A stretch of DNA of 11,762 nt, taken from positions 1 to 11,762 of the forward strand of contig JAJXXG010000389.1 of the NCBI GenBank assembly GCA_021781255.1, in the 5' to 3' direction. A program made the translations under genes and the position numbers. Source of the stretch: Acidobacteriota bacterium. Lineage in GTDB: Bacteria > Acidobacteriota > Terriglobia > Terriglobales > Acidobacteriaceae. The notes below the pieces were generated by a model. The model was not told the origin of the DNA. It saw only the letters and a program-made list of their open reading frames with translations, and searched no databases. Shown one piece after another: positions 11,725 to 11,762 of this stretch. Position 1 is the first letter of the stretch. Each line of letters opens with the position of its first letter.

Positions 11725-11762
11725 ATGGCGCAGATCAAGTCGTGGACGGTTTCGGATGATTT
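11725..11762 (+). CDS. Start of a probable IS5-family transposase, cut by the window edge
   Basis: ATG 11725 opens a frame reading MAQIKSWTVSDDF to the last base. The pattern M-A-x-I/L-K-x-W-x-V-S-D-x-F/L-W is how many IS5-type transposases begin, as far as I recall. Only 12 complete codons are visible. It sits beside another insertion sequence, which fits an element-rich stretch. The call rests on a short similarity and needs the flanking sequence. Confidence 0.45.
   Translation, partial: MAQIKSWTVSDD

Overview
The window reads like a GC-rich, Gram-negative bacterium. It carries an outer-membrane beta-barrel protein, a sigma-54 activator and a densely packed redox operon of the kind found in sulfur- and sulfate-metabolising bacteria. 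Gene content and style would fit an Acidobacteriota-like or related soil or peat lineage. That taxonomic guess is inference only, because no rRNA or marker gene is present.

Layout, left to right. (1) 160-1581: a sigma-54-dependent response activator with a PAS-like N-terminus and an unusual cysteine cluster before its AAA+ domain. (2) 1582-1780: a regulatory gap holding a 28-bp nested dyad and an excellent -24/-12 promoter (1694-1709). (3) 1781-3133: a FadL/OmpP1/TodX-family outer-membrane channel. (4) 3134-3803: a 670-bp non-coding stretch, unusually rich in structure. It contains a 147-nt nested dyad (3136-3282), a strong intrinsic terminator (3301-3336), an AT-rich array of four ~65-bp repeats each carrying two palindromes (3418-3683), and a weak -24/-12 candidate. 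(5) 3804-10869: a seven-gene operon, mostly with overlapping stop/start codons: tusA, an MvhD-like protein, an HdrA/QmoA-like flavoprotein with an inserted NADPH-oxidoreductase module, a second HdrA (QmoB-like), a small winged-helix-like protein, a QmoC-like HdrC-cytochrome b fusion, and a DsrE2-like protein. (6) 10870-11640: a hairpin terminator and a decayed IS200/IS605-family element whose tnpA has a nonsense codon and a lost catalytic histidine. (7) 11725-end: the first codons of a probable IS5-type transposase, cut by the window edge.

How the genes may work together. The four redox genes add up to a complete Qmo (quinone-interacting membrane-bound oxidoreductase) complex in rearranged form: QmoA, QmoB split into an HdrA and an MvhD polypeptide, and QmoC. 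The QmoA part has gained a GltD/NfnB/DsrL-type NADPH module of about 470 residues. No HdrB (CCG-domain) subunit is present. The operon is bracketed by two sulfur-carrier families, TusA and DsrE2. The most economical reading is a sulfur-carrier-linked complex exchanging electrons between protein-bound sulfane sulfur, NADPH and the membrane quinone pool. This would be a hybrid of Qmo and the sHdr/TusA/DsrE sulfur-oxidation logic. Direction, substrate and partners cannot be read from sequence alone. The sigma-54 activator and the FadL-like porin next door may form a linked uptake and sensing unit, which is inference from adjacency.
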